Shown here in pieces: positions 1 to 7,734 of a stretch of DNA of 38,749 nt. The position numbers and the translations under genes are program-made. Source of the DNA: an uncultured Acidimicrobiia bacterium. GTDB lineage: Bacteria; Actinomycetota; Acidimicrobiia; Acidimicrobiales; CAIXPF01. Within the stretch, counting starts at the first letter, position 1. Every line of letters starts with the position of its first letter. The stretch lies in the NCBI GenBank assembly GCA_903921205.1, contig CAIXPF010000183.1, positions 1 to 38,749 of the forward strand. Reading direction: 5' to 3'. Below the pieces are notes generated by a model. It did no database searches, was not told the origin of the DNA, and saw only the letters and a list, made by a program, of their open reading frames with translations.

Positions 1-15
1 CAGACAGGCGGTCCC

Positions 16-1947
16 ATGCATCGAACCCGGCGAGCAACGATCGTCGTCATCCTGTCCTGGTGCCTCGCCCTGGCGGCGGCGCTGCCGGCCTGCACGACGG
101 GCACCGCAGCAACCGGCGTGCGCCGGCCGGAAGCCGTGGCCACAACAGGGACCGACGCCGCGACGTTGCCCGACGTCGGCCTGATCCGCGCCGGCCTCGC
201 GAAGGGCCCGGCGCAGCCGGCCGTCACCGGGTACGTCGAACAGGACACCACCGGGGCATTGCAGCCCCAGACCCTTCGGGTGATCGGCGACCCGGTCGGC
301 GATGTCCCGTCGCCATCGGGAGACGCCACCCAAGCGGCGGCGAACTACCGGCCCGCGGACGGTCTGTTGACCTTCGAGCTCACCTTGGCCAACTACGAGG
401 ACACCACCGGTCCGAGCTGGGTCTCGGAGGACACGTTCATCCTGTGGGGAATCGACGTCACCGGCGACACCCACGCCGACTTCTACCTCTACTTCTGGGC
501 AACCGCCGGCAAGCCGAGTGTCTCGTTGACGAACGACCGGTTCGAGTACGTCTGCTCCGGTCTCTACGGCCTTTGGCCGACCTGGAAGGTCCTCGCGGCC
601 GCTATCCCGGCCACGTGTCTCAACAACCCGAGCAGCTTCGCCTGGCGGGCGGCGTTCTCCTATGACAACGCCGCCACCGGGATCCGGTCGATCGACTACG
701 TCCCCGACAGCACGTGGGCCGGGCCCTACCCCAACGACGCCTACCAGGCCCCGTCACCAGGGTGTACGCCTGAATCGAACCCGGCCGCCGTCCCGGCGGT
801 CGACGGTTTCGTGTCGATCACGCCCGCACGGTTGCTCGACACCCGTAACCCGGCGCTGACGCACGACTGCGCCTTCCGCGGCATCGGCGTTCGCCCCTCG
901 TTCTCGGTCACCCCGTTGCAGGTGACCGGCCGGGCCGGAGTACCCGCAACCGCCTCGGCGGTGGTCCTCAACGTCACCGTCGTCGATGCCCAAGGGCCTG
1001 GCTTCCTCACGGTGTTCCCTTGCGGGACCGCACGGCCGAACGCCTCGAACCTCAACTACAACACCGGCTCGACCATCCCCAACGCCGTCATCGCCAAGGT
1101 CGGTGTGGACGGGCGGGTCTGCCTGTACGCCCAGAACACGACCCACCTGTTGGCCGATGTCAATGGCTGGTTCACTGCCGCCGCCACCTACGCATCGGCG
1201 GACCCGCAGCGCCTGCTCGAAACCCGGGCGGGCCTGCAGACGGTCGACGGCCTCAGCAACGGCGTCGGCTTGCGTTCAGCGGGGTCGGTCACCGAACTGC
1301 AGATCACGGGCCGTGGCGGCGTGCCTGTCGACGCCACGGCCGCGGCGCTCAACGTCACGGTCGTGGAGGCCAGGGGTGCCGGCCACGTCACGGTCTATCC
1401 GTGCGGTGACACACCACCCAACGCCTCCAACCTCAACTACGTGGCGGGGGGCACGATCCCCAACGCCGTGATCGCGAAGATCGGAACCAACGGACGGATC
1501 TGTCTCTACGTCCATCAGGCGACCCATCTCATCGTCGACGTCGAGGGCTGGTTCACCGCGGCCACCCGCTACACGCCGGCGCTGCCCCAACGGATCCTCG
1601 AGACCCGCTACGGCCTGCAGACCTCCGACGGCCGCAGCAACGGCCTGGGTCTTCGCTCCGGGGGCTCCATCACCGAACTCGAGGTCGCCGGTCGTGGTGG
1701 CGTCCCCGCCGATGCGACCGCCGTGGTCCTCAACGTCACCGTCGTGGATGCCAAGGGCTCCGGGTACGTCACCGTCTACCCGTGCGGCACGTCGCGGCCG
1801 AACGCCTCCAACCTCAACTACCTCTACGGCAGCACCATCCCCAACGCCGTCATCACCAAGATCGGCACCGACGGACGGGTGTGCCTGTACACCCACAGCC
1901 CCACGCACCTCATCGCCGACGTCAACGGCTACTTCCCGGCGCCATGA
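16..1947 (+). CDS. Secreted lipoprotein with three tandem ~127-residue repeats
   Basis: The 643-residue product starts with a signal peptide (two arginine-rich clusters, then a hydrophobic run). A plausible lipobox LPAC puts the lipidated cysteine at residue 26, so it is probably an extracellular, membrane-anchored protein. Residues about 70-255 form a globular region opening with DPVGDVPSP and rich in aromatic residues, resembling a beta-sandwich. From residue 262 to the end there are three tandem copies (starting near 262, 392 and 519). Each has the landmarks R-L/I-L-D/E-TR, GVP, LNVTVV, T-V-F/Y-PCG, NASNLNY, TIPNAVI, GR-V/I-CLY and a final D-V-N/E-G-W/Y-F. Each repeat carries two cysteines in fixed positions, which suggests one disulfide per unit. 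Repeats of this kind occur in large secreted actinobacterial proteins. The function is unknown, with adhesion or surface coat likely. The ATG at 16 is the only sensible start seen, but upstream sequence is cut off. Confidence 0.85.
   Translation: MHRTRRATIVVILSWCLALAAALPACTTGTAATGVRRPEAVATTGTDAATLPDVGLIRAGLAKGPAQPAVTGYVEQDTTGALQPQTLRVIGDPVGDVPSPSGDATQAAANYRPADGLLTFELTLANYEDTTGPSWVSEDTFILWGIDVTGDTHADFYLYFWATAGKPSVSLTNDRFEYVCSGLYGLWPTWKVLAAAIPATCLNNPSSFAWRAAFSYDNAATGIRSIDYVPDSTWAGPYPNDAYQAPSPGCTPESNPAAVPAVDGFVSITPARLLDTRNPALTHDCAFRGIGVRPSFSVTPLQVTGRAGVPATASAVVLNVTVVDAQGPGFLTVFPCGTARPNASNLNYNTGSTIPNAVIAKVGVDGRVCLYAQNTTHLLADVNGWFTAAATYASADPQRLLETRAGLQTVDGLSNGVGLRSAGSVTELQITGRGGVPVDATAAALNVTVVEARGAGHVTVYPCGDTPPNASNLNYVAGGTIPNAVIAKIGTNGRICLYVHQATHLIVDVEGWFTAATRYTPALPQRILETRYGLQTSDGRSNGLGLRSGGSITELEVAGRGGVPADATAVVLNVTVVDAKGSGYVTVYPCGTSRPNASNLNYLYGSTIPNAVITKIGTDGRVCLYTHSPTHLIADVNGYFPAP
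799..1947 (+). repeat. Three in-frame tandem repeats of about 380 bp inside the lipoprotein gene
   Basis: The units begin near 799, 1189 and 1570. They share long stretches at DNA level, for example the segment coding NASNLNY, and the segment coding IPNAVI followed by CLY. They look like internal duplications that have diverged. The last two copies resemble each other most (LETR, GLQT-DG-SNG-GLRS), which suggests they arose from the more recent duplication. Confidence 0.85.
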
Positions 1948-2024
1948 CGGAGATCGGCGACCGGTAGTCCGGGACCACCTCGGGGAGCCGCCGGTAGGGG
2001 GTACCGTTCCCGGCATACTCGGGG

Positions 2025-2098
2025 TGGGCGCGGAGGGACTCGAACCCCCGACATCTGCCTTGTAAGGGCAGCGCTCTAACCAACTGAGCTACGCGCCC
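2025..2098 (-). tRNA. tRNA-Val (anticodon UAC)
   Basis: Read on the minus strand, the 7-bp acceptor stem GGGCGCG/CGCGCCC closes the molecule. The D arm contains AGCTCAGTTGGTTAGAGC. The anticodon stem CTGCC/GGCAG encloses the loop CTTACAA, giving anticodon TAC. The T arm contains GGTTCGAGTCC. The discriminator is A, and CCA is not encoded. All arms pair cleanly, so this looks like a functional tRNA reading GUA/GUG. Confidence 0.95.
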
Positions 2099-2179
2099 GA
2101 AGGCGGCTCAGGCTATCGGGTGTGCGGCGAGGGACTCCAGCGGTCGTCGAGCGCTCCTACCGAACCTGCGGTGCACCGA

Positions 2180-2695
2180 TCAGCGTCGTCGGGCCACCAC
2201 CGGGCCCGGTTCGGGACCCTCCAAGGCGGCCATGGCAGCTTCGGTCTCGGCCTGCAGCGCAGGAAGGGCGTCACGGTCGAACCATCGCACCTCGACGATC
2301 TCGGCCGAGGTCGGCCGGACGACCGGCACGGGGCCGGGCAGCCCGAGCCGGGCCCGGAACACGAAATCGAGCCGGCGGGCCACCGGGTCGATCACCAGAC
2401 GACCCGGCCCGACCAGCTCCACGTCAAGCCCGACCTCCTCCCGGACCTCCCGGAGCGCAGCATCCTGGGGACTCTCCCGCCGGGCCAGCAGCCCGCCCGG
2501 TAACCCCCAATTGCGCCGATAGCTCTGGCGGAGCAGCAGCACGCGCCCGCCCTCGCCCTCGATGAGCACGATCGACCCTGCGGAGAACGTCGGGCCTGCA
2601 CGGCGGACCAGGAACCGCCGTGCCGACACGGGCAGTCTCCGGTAGCCCCGCAGGACCACGCGGTGCAGACGCCACCGCAACGGCAGTGGATTCAC
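2180..2695 (-). CDS. NUDIX hydrolase
   Basis: The 171-residue protein hydrolyses a nucleoside diphosphate linked to another moiety; the substrate cannot be told from sequence. The full NUDIX box is visible at about residues 67-89: G, five residues, E, seven residues, then REVREEVGL. The glutamates of REVREE provide the metal ligands. An N-terminal basic stretch of about 30 residues precedes the domain. The start is GTG at 2695. It overlaps the stop of the upstream inositol-phosphatase-like gene in a GTGA, so the two are probably translationally coupled in one minus-strand operon. Downstream lies the tRNA-Val gene on the same strand. Confidence 0.9.
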   Translation of the reverse strand: MNPLPLRWRLHRVVLRGYRRLPVSARRFLVRRAGPTFSAGSIVLIEGEGGRVLLLRQSYRRNWGLPGGLLARRESPQDAALREVREEVGLDVELVGPGRLVIDPVARRLDFVFRARLGLPGPVPVVRPTSAEIVEVRWFDRDALPALQAETEAAMAALEGPEPGPVVARRR

Positions 2696-3543
2696 GGTGC
2701 GCGTTGCACGCGCAGCGGCGCGCCGGACGCCTCCGGCCAGCGGCGGATCAACTGCTCGCGCAGCGACGCGGGGCCCGCTACCGGTGTGCGTCGCGCCCCG
2801 TGCTCGAGCACCACGAGGTCACGCCCGTGCACGTCCTCGACGTCGATGCCGGCCTCTCGCGCCACGAGCAGGCCACCGAGGTAGTCCCACACCCCATGGG
2901 CGTCGACCGAACAGTCGAGGAACGCATCAGCCTGGCCGGCGGCCACCGCGCACAGGTCGAGCGCCAGGGCCCCCAGCGCCCGGTACTGCCGCCAGCCGAG
3001 ATGGGTACGGGCATGACCCGACAGCAGCACCAACGCGTCGCCCAGCACCGTGGTCCGCTCGGGCGGCGAGCGCAACGGCCGGCCGTCGCGGGTTGCACCC
3101 TCACCGCGCACCGCCCGGAACTCCTCGCCGGTCGCGAGGTTGCGAACCAGCGAGACCCGAGGCCCGGAGGCATCGACCACGCATAACGACACGGCAAACC
3201 ACGGGAACTCCGAGGCGGCGTTGGTCGAGCCGTCCAGCGGGTCGACCACCACGACCAGGGCATCGTCGGACGCTCCAGGCAGCAGACCGGACTCCTCACT
3301 GAGGATCGCCAGGCCACTGCCCGACAGCACCGCCAGCACGGCCTCATCGGTGGCCAGGTCGCTGTGATGCTGGCTCGCACTGCCCGCCAGCAGCTGTCGC
3401 GACGACGATGCGAGCGCCGAGGACGCGGCGTCGGCCGCCCGGCTCAGCAGCCCCACGAGTTCCTGGTCGTCCACCGCCTGATCGTAGGCGAGTCCCCCGG
3501 CCCGCTCAGCGATGCGGTGACGCGCCGTCGTGGACGCACCCAC
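2692..3543 (-). CDS. Inositol monophosphatase family protein
   Basis: This 283-residue protein belongs to the lithium-sensitive, Mg-dependent sugar phosphatase family, which removes phosphate from inositol phosphates, histidinol phosphate, fructose-1,6-bisphosphate or 3'-phosphoadenosine 5'-phosphate (PAP). All three metal-site motifs are present: SEESG (about residue 82), DPLDGSTN (about 100) and the C-terminal WDYLGG with a following AREAG. The length is normal for the family. The start is GTG at 3543, only about 40 nt from the start of the divergent gene at 3583, so the two promoters must overlap. Which phosphate ester it uses is not decided by the motifs. Inositol 1-phosphate feeding mycothiol synthesis is one possibility, but CysQ and HisN-like roles are equally open. 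Confidence 0.88.
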   Translation of the reverse strand: MGASTTARHRIAERAGGLAYDQAVDDQELVGLLSRAADAASSALASSSRQLLAGSASQHHSDLATDEAVLAVLSGSGLAILSEESGLLPGASDDALVVVVDPLDGSTNAASEFPWFAVSLCVVDASGPRVSLVRNLATGEEFRAVRGEGATRDGRPLRSPPERTTVLGDALVLLSGHARTHLGWRQYRALGALALDLCAVAAGQADAFLDCSVDAHGVWDYLGGLLVAREAGIDVEDVHGRDLVVLEHGARRTPVAGPASLREQLIRRWPEASGAPLRVQRAP

Positions 3544-3582
3544 TACGATCGGCCCCGAGCTTCATCGAAGGAGACCGTCAGC

Positions 3583-4146
3583 TTGGCCGTGATCGACGTG
3601 CCGGGGTTCGTCGCTGATCTGAAGGATCACGCTGTCGACCACGGTTTCCACATTCACGAAGAGCGCCACTTCGTGGAGACGTACTCGTTGCGTCAGACCT
3701 GGGAAGTGGAACTGCATCCCGAGGATGCGTGCGACGGTCCGCTCCACCTGCATCTCTCACTCGACGTCGACCCGCGATCGCTCCTCGCCTTCGAGGACGC
3801 CGTCATGGCCCTCGCCGACGACGAGGACCCGCCGGACGCGTTTCACTTCCCGATGCTGTTCAACTGGTCGCTCCCGCCGCTGCAGCACCTGCCCGACCTG
3901 CTCGTGCTCGCCACCGACCTCGCCGGGGTCGGAGGCCCGGACCTTCCGATCGAGGTGTCGGCGATCGACTCGACGGCCACCGTCACCGACGCCCCGGAGC
4001 GGACCATCACCATCACCGCTCGTGCCGAGGTCTCCCTGGCCAAGATCCTCATGGGTCAGCAACTGCTGTGCGACGAACTGGAACGCTGCAAAGAGGTCAG
4101 CCTCTATCTGCTCGAGCGTGCCGCAACCTGGCTCGAGGGCAGCTGA
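3583..4146 (+). CDS. Conserved-looking hypothetical protein, 187 aa
   Basis: I do not recognise a named family. The soluble protein has no signal peptide or membrane segment. It is acidic in the first two thirds, with HLHLSLDVDPRS near residue 53 and many aspartates (ADDEDPPDAF), and ends in a leucine- and alanine-rich helix carrying a pair of cysteines (LLCDELERCKE). The codon pattern is that of a genuine gene. The chosen start is TTG at 3583, because AAGGAG (3568-3573) lies nine bases upstream. The open frame extends further 5' but would run into the divergent phosphatase. A GTG at 3589 is an alternative. It is transcribed alone, away from the phosphatase gene, and ends before a strong hairpin at 4309. 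Confidence 0.75.
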   Translation: MAVIDVPGFVADLKDHAVDHGFHIHEERHFVETYSLRQTWEVELHPEDACDGPLHLHLSLDVDPRSLLAFEDAVMALADDEDPPDAFHFPMLFNWSLPPLQHLPDLLVLATDLAGVGGPDLPIEVSAIDSTATVTDAPERTITITARAEVSLAKILMGQQLLCDELERCKEVSLYLLERAATWLEGS

Positions 4147-4308
4147 CCGGACGGCGGTCGGTCCGGGACCAGGCCCGAACGCAATCTCGGTGAGCGTCAG
4201 CGCAGCCTGAGCCCTCCCGTGGCGCGTTCCAGGTCGGACACGCCGGCCGAGGTACTCGATCCCGGGCCGTGACACGAGCCGAACCGAAGGCGCCAACGGC
4301 AACGCGAA

Positions 4309-4336
4309 GCGGCCACCGGGTCGTCCCGGTGGCCGC
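4309..4336. terminator. Perfect 12-bp GC hairpin, likely bidirectional terminator
   Basis: The arms GCGGCCACCGGG and CCCGGTGGCCGC pair perfectly around a 4-nt loop TCGT. It lies between the convergent genes ending at 4146 (+) and 4386 (-). There is no T-run on either side, as is common for actinobacterial terminators. About 160 nt between 4147 and 4308 hold nothing else recognisable. Confidence 0.7.
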
Positions 4337-4385
4337 ACTCAGGTCTACGAGGAGGACCTCGTCAGCGGACGGTCGAGCGAGGCGC

Positions 4386-5423
4386 TCAGGCGTTACGCCA
4401 ACGGATGGCCGCAGCGGACAGCAACAGACCGGTGGCGAGCAGGGCCAGACCGACCCGGCCGAGATCGCCCTGTGAACCACCCGTCTTCGGAAGCGGCACC
4501 ACACCGGTGGTCGAGGTCTCCGCTGGACCAGCCGTGCTGATCGGCGGACGTGCCGTCGTCGAGGACCCCGGCACGGTCGTCGACTGAGCCGGCGAGGACG
4601 TCGAGCTCGGCGGCTGCGAGGTGGAGGTGGTCGACGCCGGCGAGCTCGTCGACGAGCTCGGCGGGGTACTCGTGGTGGTGCTCGAGGAGGTCGTGCTCGA
4701 CGAGGTGGTCGTCGTCGAGGTCGTGGTGGAGGCCGGGGCCGACGTGGTGGAGGCCGGCGGGCGGCACTCCTCGGCACCGGCGGGCAGTCCAGGGGGTGCT
4801 CCCGGCTCGAGGCACGGTGCCGGCGTGCAGTCGCCCGAACCACCGTTGTTGGCCGAGATCAGCATGTTGAACCCGCCGTTGGAGGAGTAGAAGGAACCGT
4901 CCGGGCCCACCACCCGCAACGGCGGACCGGCCGTGGCGTCGTACTGGTAGCAGTTGACCTCGCCGGCCTCGGCCAGGTCGAGCATCAACGTGCCGGTGCA
5001 CGGGTTGCCGCCCGGTCCGCAGTAACTCCAGGCGTTCAGGTACTGGTTCGTCGTCGGATCGAACCCCGGCGTCAGGGCGATCTTGCGCGACAGAGACAGC
5101 CCGACGTTCTCGCAGCCCTCGGCGAACCCGGTCCACGTCATGGTGATGGTGGCACCAGGGGGAATCACGCCGAGGTCGCGCATGCTGGCGACCGGGGTTC
5201 CGCCGTTCACCGAGAACTGCTCCCCCCGCACCAGCGACGCACCTTCGCTGGTGCACCCGTCGGGGATCAGACCGAGGCCGAGCGGGTACTGCCCGTAGTC
5301 GGTCACCGGCGGTGGACTCGCCGTCTGGGCACCGGTGGCACCGAGAGCAGGCGCCACACCGAACCCGAAGACGATCAGGGCGACCACGCCCAACATCACG
5401 GCGCTGACGCGCTTGGACTTCAT
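4386..5423 (-). CDS. LPXTG-anchored secreted wall protein with Ser/Thr-rich stalk
   Basis: The product is 345 residues. A signal peptide (MKSKRVSAVMLGVVALIVF and on to ALGA) is followed by a globular cysteine-containing domain of about 190 residues. Next comes a stalk of about 90 residues made almost only of Ser, Thr and Pro. The C-terminus has LPKTGG, a hydrophobic helix and a final RWRNA, the three-part signal that a sortase uses to link proteins to peptidoglycan. I chose the ATG at 5423 rather than a start 18 codons upstream, because the signal peptide begins there and GGAG sits just 5' of it. No sortase gene is present in the window. The stalk probably spans the cell wall and is a likely site of O-mannosylation. 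The globular domain is unrecognised. Confidence 0.87.
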   Translation of the reverse strand: MKSKRVSAVMLGVVALIVFGFGVAPALGATGAQTASPPPVTDYGQYPLGLGLIPDGCTSEGASLVRGEQFSVNGGTPVASMRDLGVIPPGATITMTWTGFAEGCENVGLSLSRKIALTPGFDPTTNQYLNAWSYCGPGGNPCTGTLMLDLAEAGEVNCYQYDATAGPPLRVVGPDGSFYSSNGGFNMLISANNGGSGDCTPAPCLEPGAPPGLPAGAEECRPPASTTSAPASTTTSTTTTSSSTTSSSTTTSTPPSSSTSSPASTTSTSQPPSSTSSPAQSTTVPGSSTTARPPISTAGPAETSTTGVVPLPKTGGSQGDLGRVGLALLATGLLLSAAAIRWRNA

Positions 5424-5712
5424 CGTGCCCGTCTCCGCTTTCTGCTCACTGAACCGGTGCACGCCGAAGGCGACCACCCATGAACGACCCCCAACAGGTC
5501 TGGAATGAACGTACCGTTCGGGCGCCCGTCGCGGGTGGATGGTCGTCCGAATCGGAGGGTGCCGGTCGGCCTCGTCCGGGTCCGCCGAGCGGGCCCCTGC
5601 CGGCGTCCGACGACGCCCGGTACACGCGACGCCCCTGTCATCGCCTCCGGGGGTGAAACGCCGGGTGGTATCACCGGGTTCGGTGCAGCACCTGCTAACC
5701 TGTTTCCGTCCT
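5424..5712. other. 289-nt intergenic leader of the LPXTG gene
   Basis: This stretch separates the start of the LPXTG gene from the tRNA-Asn gene. It must hold the promoters for both. I see GC-rich inverted repeats but no riboswitch or operator that I can name, and no credible gene. Confidence 0.4.
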
Positions 5713-5785
5713 TCCGGGGTAGCTCAACCGGCAGAGCAGCGGACTGTTAATCCGTTGGTTGAGAGTTCGAGTCTCTCCCCCGGAG
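5713..5785 (+). tRNA. tRNA-Asn (anticodon GUU)
   Basis: The acceptor stem TCCGGGG pairs with CCCCGGA. The D arm is GCTC...GAGC, and the anticodon stem is GCGGA/TCCGT with loop CTGTTAA, giving anticodon GTT. The T arm GAGAG/CTCTC has loop TTCGAGT. The discriminator base is G, as expected for asparagine, and CCA is not encoded. The cloverleaf is complete. Confidence 0.95.
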
Positions 5786-5930
5786 CGTCGGGGGTGTCGG
5801 TCGCCGAGCGGCCGGCACCCCGTGAACTCTCCAGCTCGAGTGCAGGTTGACGCTCGCCAGGCGCGGTGCGTGGGCGTGATGTCGGCGACGGTCATGCCGT
5901 CGACGGTCACCCTCTACGATGGTCGGCCTG

Positions 5931-6006
5931 GGGCCCGTAGCTCAGTGGTCAGAGCAGGCGACTCATAATCGCTCGGTCGTGGGTTCGATACCCACCGGGC
6001 CCACCA
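5931..6006 (+). tRNA. tRNA-Ile2 (anticodon CAU, reads AUA after lysidine modification)
   Basis: The stem GGGCCCG/CGGGCCC closes the molecule, the anticodon loop is CTCATAA and the T arm is GTGGG/CCCAC. Unlike the other two tRNAs here, CCA is encoded (6004-6006). CAU tRNAs can be initiator, elongator Met or the minor Ile. The core AGAGCAGGCGACTCATAATC closely matches the Escherichia coli ileX-type tRNA as I recall it, so I assign it to Ile2. That type needs TilS to make lysidine at the wobble C. Elongator tRNA-Met remains the alternative. Confidence 0.85.
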
Positions 6007-6140
6007 CGTCGTGATCCGAACAGCACCCTGCGCCGAGTCGCTCCGTCGTGCTGGCTCCGTGCCGCGCCGCGGGGACTCCCGACCGGCCCGCACATCCCGC
6101 CGGCCGAGCGGGCAGAGCCGAGGTCGACAAGGATGTCCCG

Positions 6141-7169
6141 ATGCTGCACGATCGCCTGAACATCGGGCTCATGTTCTCGTTCCGCAACCCCGCCCCGTGG
6201 CGTCGGCCCTTCGCCGAGGTCTACGCCGAGGAACTCGCCCTGATCCGGCGCGCCGAAGACCTCGGGATCGACACGATCTGGCTCACCGAGCACCACTTCG
6301 TCGACGACGGCTACTCCCCCTCGGTGATCACCATCGCCGCCGCCATCGCGGCGATGACCGAGCGGGTGCGCATCGGGTTCAACCTGCTGTTGCTGCCGCT
6401 GCACAACGCCGTTCGGGTGGCCGAGGACATCGCCACCGCCGACGTGATATCTGGTGGCCGGCTCGACCCCGGTTTCGGCCAGGGCTACGCGCCGCACGAG
6501 TTCGCCGGGTACGGCGTTGCCCTGTCGGAACGGTTGTCACGGTTCGTCGAGGGCCTCGACGTGCTGCGGGGGCTGTGGTCGCAGGACACGTTCTCCTACC
6601 AGGGCCGGCACTATCAGATCGACCAGGCCCGTCTCGTGCCCAAGCCGGTGCAGGACCCCATGCCACTCTGGCTCGGAGCCACCACGCCGGCCGGGGTGCG
6701 CCGAGCCGGTCGCCTCGGGGCCAACCTGCTCGGGGTCGGCGCCGCCGTGCTGCAACAGGACTACGAGGCGGCCCTCACCGCAGCGGGCCACGACGTCGCC
6801 GCAGCAAAGGTGCTGCAGCTGCACTGGGGCCACGTCGCCGACTCCGTGGACGCCGCCTGGGATGAGTCAGGCGCTCATTTCCACCACCTGATGACCGTCT
6901 ACCAGGAGTTCGCCAACGCCTCCGGCGGCCAGGGCGGCCCGAAGCCCGGTGTCGTGCCTCCCGTCGAGGAACTACGCGATCCCAAGGCCCGGCTCATGTT
7001 CCGACCGGCCATCGGCGACGCCGAAGCCGTGGCCAGGGTGCTCAATCACGCCCTCGGCAAGTCGCCCACCACCCACCTGGCCATGGGCATCCTGCCCGGC
7101 ATGGCACCGGAGCGGATCGCCCGGTTCATGGAGCGCTTCGTCGACGAGGTCGTCCCCCGACTGCGCTGA
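6141..7169 (+). CDS. Luciferase-like (LLM class) flavin-dependent oxidoreductase
   Basis: The 342-residue protein has the bacterial-luciferase TIM-barrel fold and uses FMNH2 or F420. Family marks are the N-terminal FAEVYAEELALIRRAEDLG, the TEHHFVDDGYSP motif around residue 55 and SGGRLDPGFGQGYAPHEF around residue 112. Its closest relative in this window is the protein encoded at 20419-21441, which shares TEHHF-DDG and YA-HEF. The start is ATG at 6141, preceded by AAGGA with seven bases of spacing. An in-frame ATG 31 codons upstream would add a low-complexity leader and is less likely. The substrate is unknown; alkane, sulfonate or heterocycle oxidation are all possible in this superfamily. 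Confidence 0.87.
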   Translation: MLHDRLNIGLMFSFRNPAPWRRPFAEVYAEELALIRRAEDLGIDTIWLTEHHFVDDGYSPSVITIAAAIAAMTERVRIGFNLLLLPLHNAVRVAEDIATADVISGGRLDPGFGQGYAPHEFAGYGVALSERLSRFVEGLDVLRGLWSQDTFSYQGRHYQIDQARLVPKPVQDPMPLWLGATTPAGVRRAGRLGANLLGVGAAVLQQDYEAALTAAGHDVAAAKVLQLHWGHVADSVDAAWDESGAHFHHLMTVYQEFANASGGQGGPKPGVVPPVEELRDPKARLMFRPAIGDAEAVARVLNHALGKSPTTHLAMGILPGMAPERIARFMERFVDEVVPRLR

Positions 7170-7190
7170 CCGGCCGGCGGACCGCGGTCA
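7167..7190. terminator. Inverted repeat formed by two convergent stop codons
   Basis: TGACCG (7167-7172) and CGGTCA (7185-7190) are complementary. The first contains the stop of the luciferase-like gene and the second the stop of the convergent reductase gene. The 12-nt space between is itself GC-rich (GCCGGC). It may act as a minimal terminator for both genes. The six-pair stem is short, so this is tentative. Confidence 0.35.
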
Positions 7191-7661
7191 ACCCGGCGCG
7201 ACCACGTTGTCGGGCCGGTCGAACCACGCAGCGCGGACGGCATCGGTGAGCCACCGGTCATCCCCGCCGAAGCGGACTTCGACGATCGGCGAATGGTCCA
7301 GGGCGGCCTCGAAGCTCATCGCCCGGTCGCGGTAGTAGGCGGTGGACGGATCGCTGAGGATTCGCCGGCGAAGCTGCGGGTCGGCGATGCGCTCGGCCCG
7401 GACGGACAGGTCGGCCTCGACCCCGCGCTTGAGCCGCAGCACGAAGTCGGGGTGGGCCAGCAGGTTGGCGAACCAGTCCCGGGGCTGGTGAACCACCCCG
7501 GGCTTGCCGGCGTTGGGCGTGCCGCAGATGAACAATCGCCCGTACAGCGGCGTGGTCCAGATCTCGGTGACCCGCGGCAGGCCGCTGCGTCGGCCCACCG
7601 TGACGATCTCCACCGTCCGCTCGGACAGCAGGCTGGTCAGGATCTGCTCACGGCTCGCCAT
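7188..7661 (-). CDS. Deazaflavin (F420)-dependent nitroreductase family protein (DUF385-like)
   Basis: This 157-residue protein resembles the split beta-barrel flavin/F420 reductases typified by mycobacterial Ddn. Visible marks are TVGRRSGLPRVTEIW (about residues 21-35), a typical cofactor-phosphate loop, then PLYGRLFICG and the RDWFANLLAHPDFVLRLK block near residue 80, where family members have a W-x-x-N-L motif. It most likely reduces quinones or enones with F420H2, which fits with the F420-type proteins nearby. F420 use is inferred from family, not from a diagnostic residue. It runs convergent to the luciferase-like gene with stops 18 bases apart. Confidence 0.75.
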   Translation of the reverse strand: MASREQILTSLLSERTVEIVTVGRRSGLPRVTEIWTTPLYGRLFICGTPNAGKPGVVHQPRDWFANLLAHPDFVLRLKRGVEADLSVRAERIADPQLRRRILSDPSTAYYRDRAMSFEAALDHSPIVEVRFGGDDRWLTDAVRAAWFDRPDNVVAPG

Positions 7662-7734
7662 GCCGTCACACCGTAAAGGCCGTCACCGGCCTCCGACACG
7701 AGGGATGCTCAGAGCCCCGGCGTACAGTGCAGGG

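Noticed and set aside
4500-4790. Repetitive GC-rich run that could pass for a tandem repeat or CRISPR-like array
   Set aside because: It is the coding DNA for the Ser/Thr/Pro stalk of the LPXTG protein. No fixed repeat-spacer pattern exists.
5424-5712. Possible riboswitch ahead of the LPXTG gene
   Set aside because: I could not match the sequence to a known c-di-GMP, c-di-AMP or other riboswitch core; the GC-rich pairing alone is not diagnostic.
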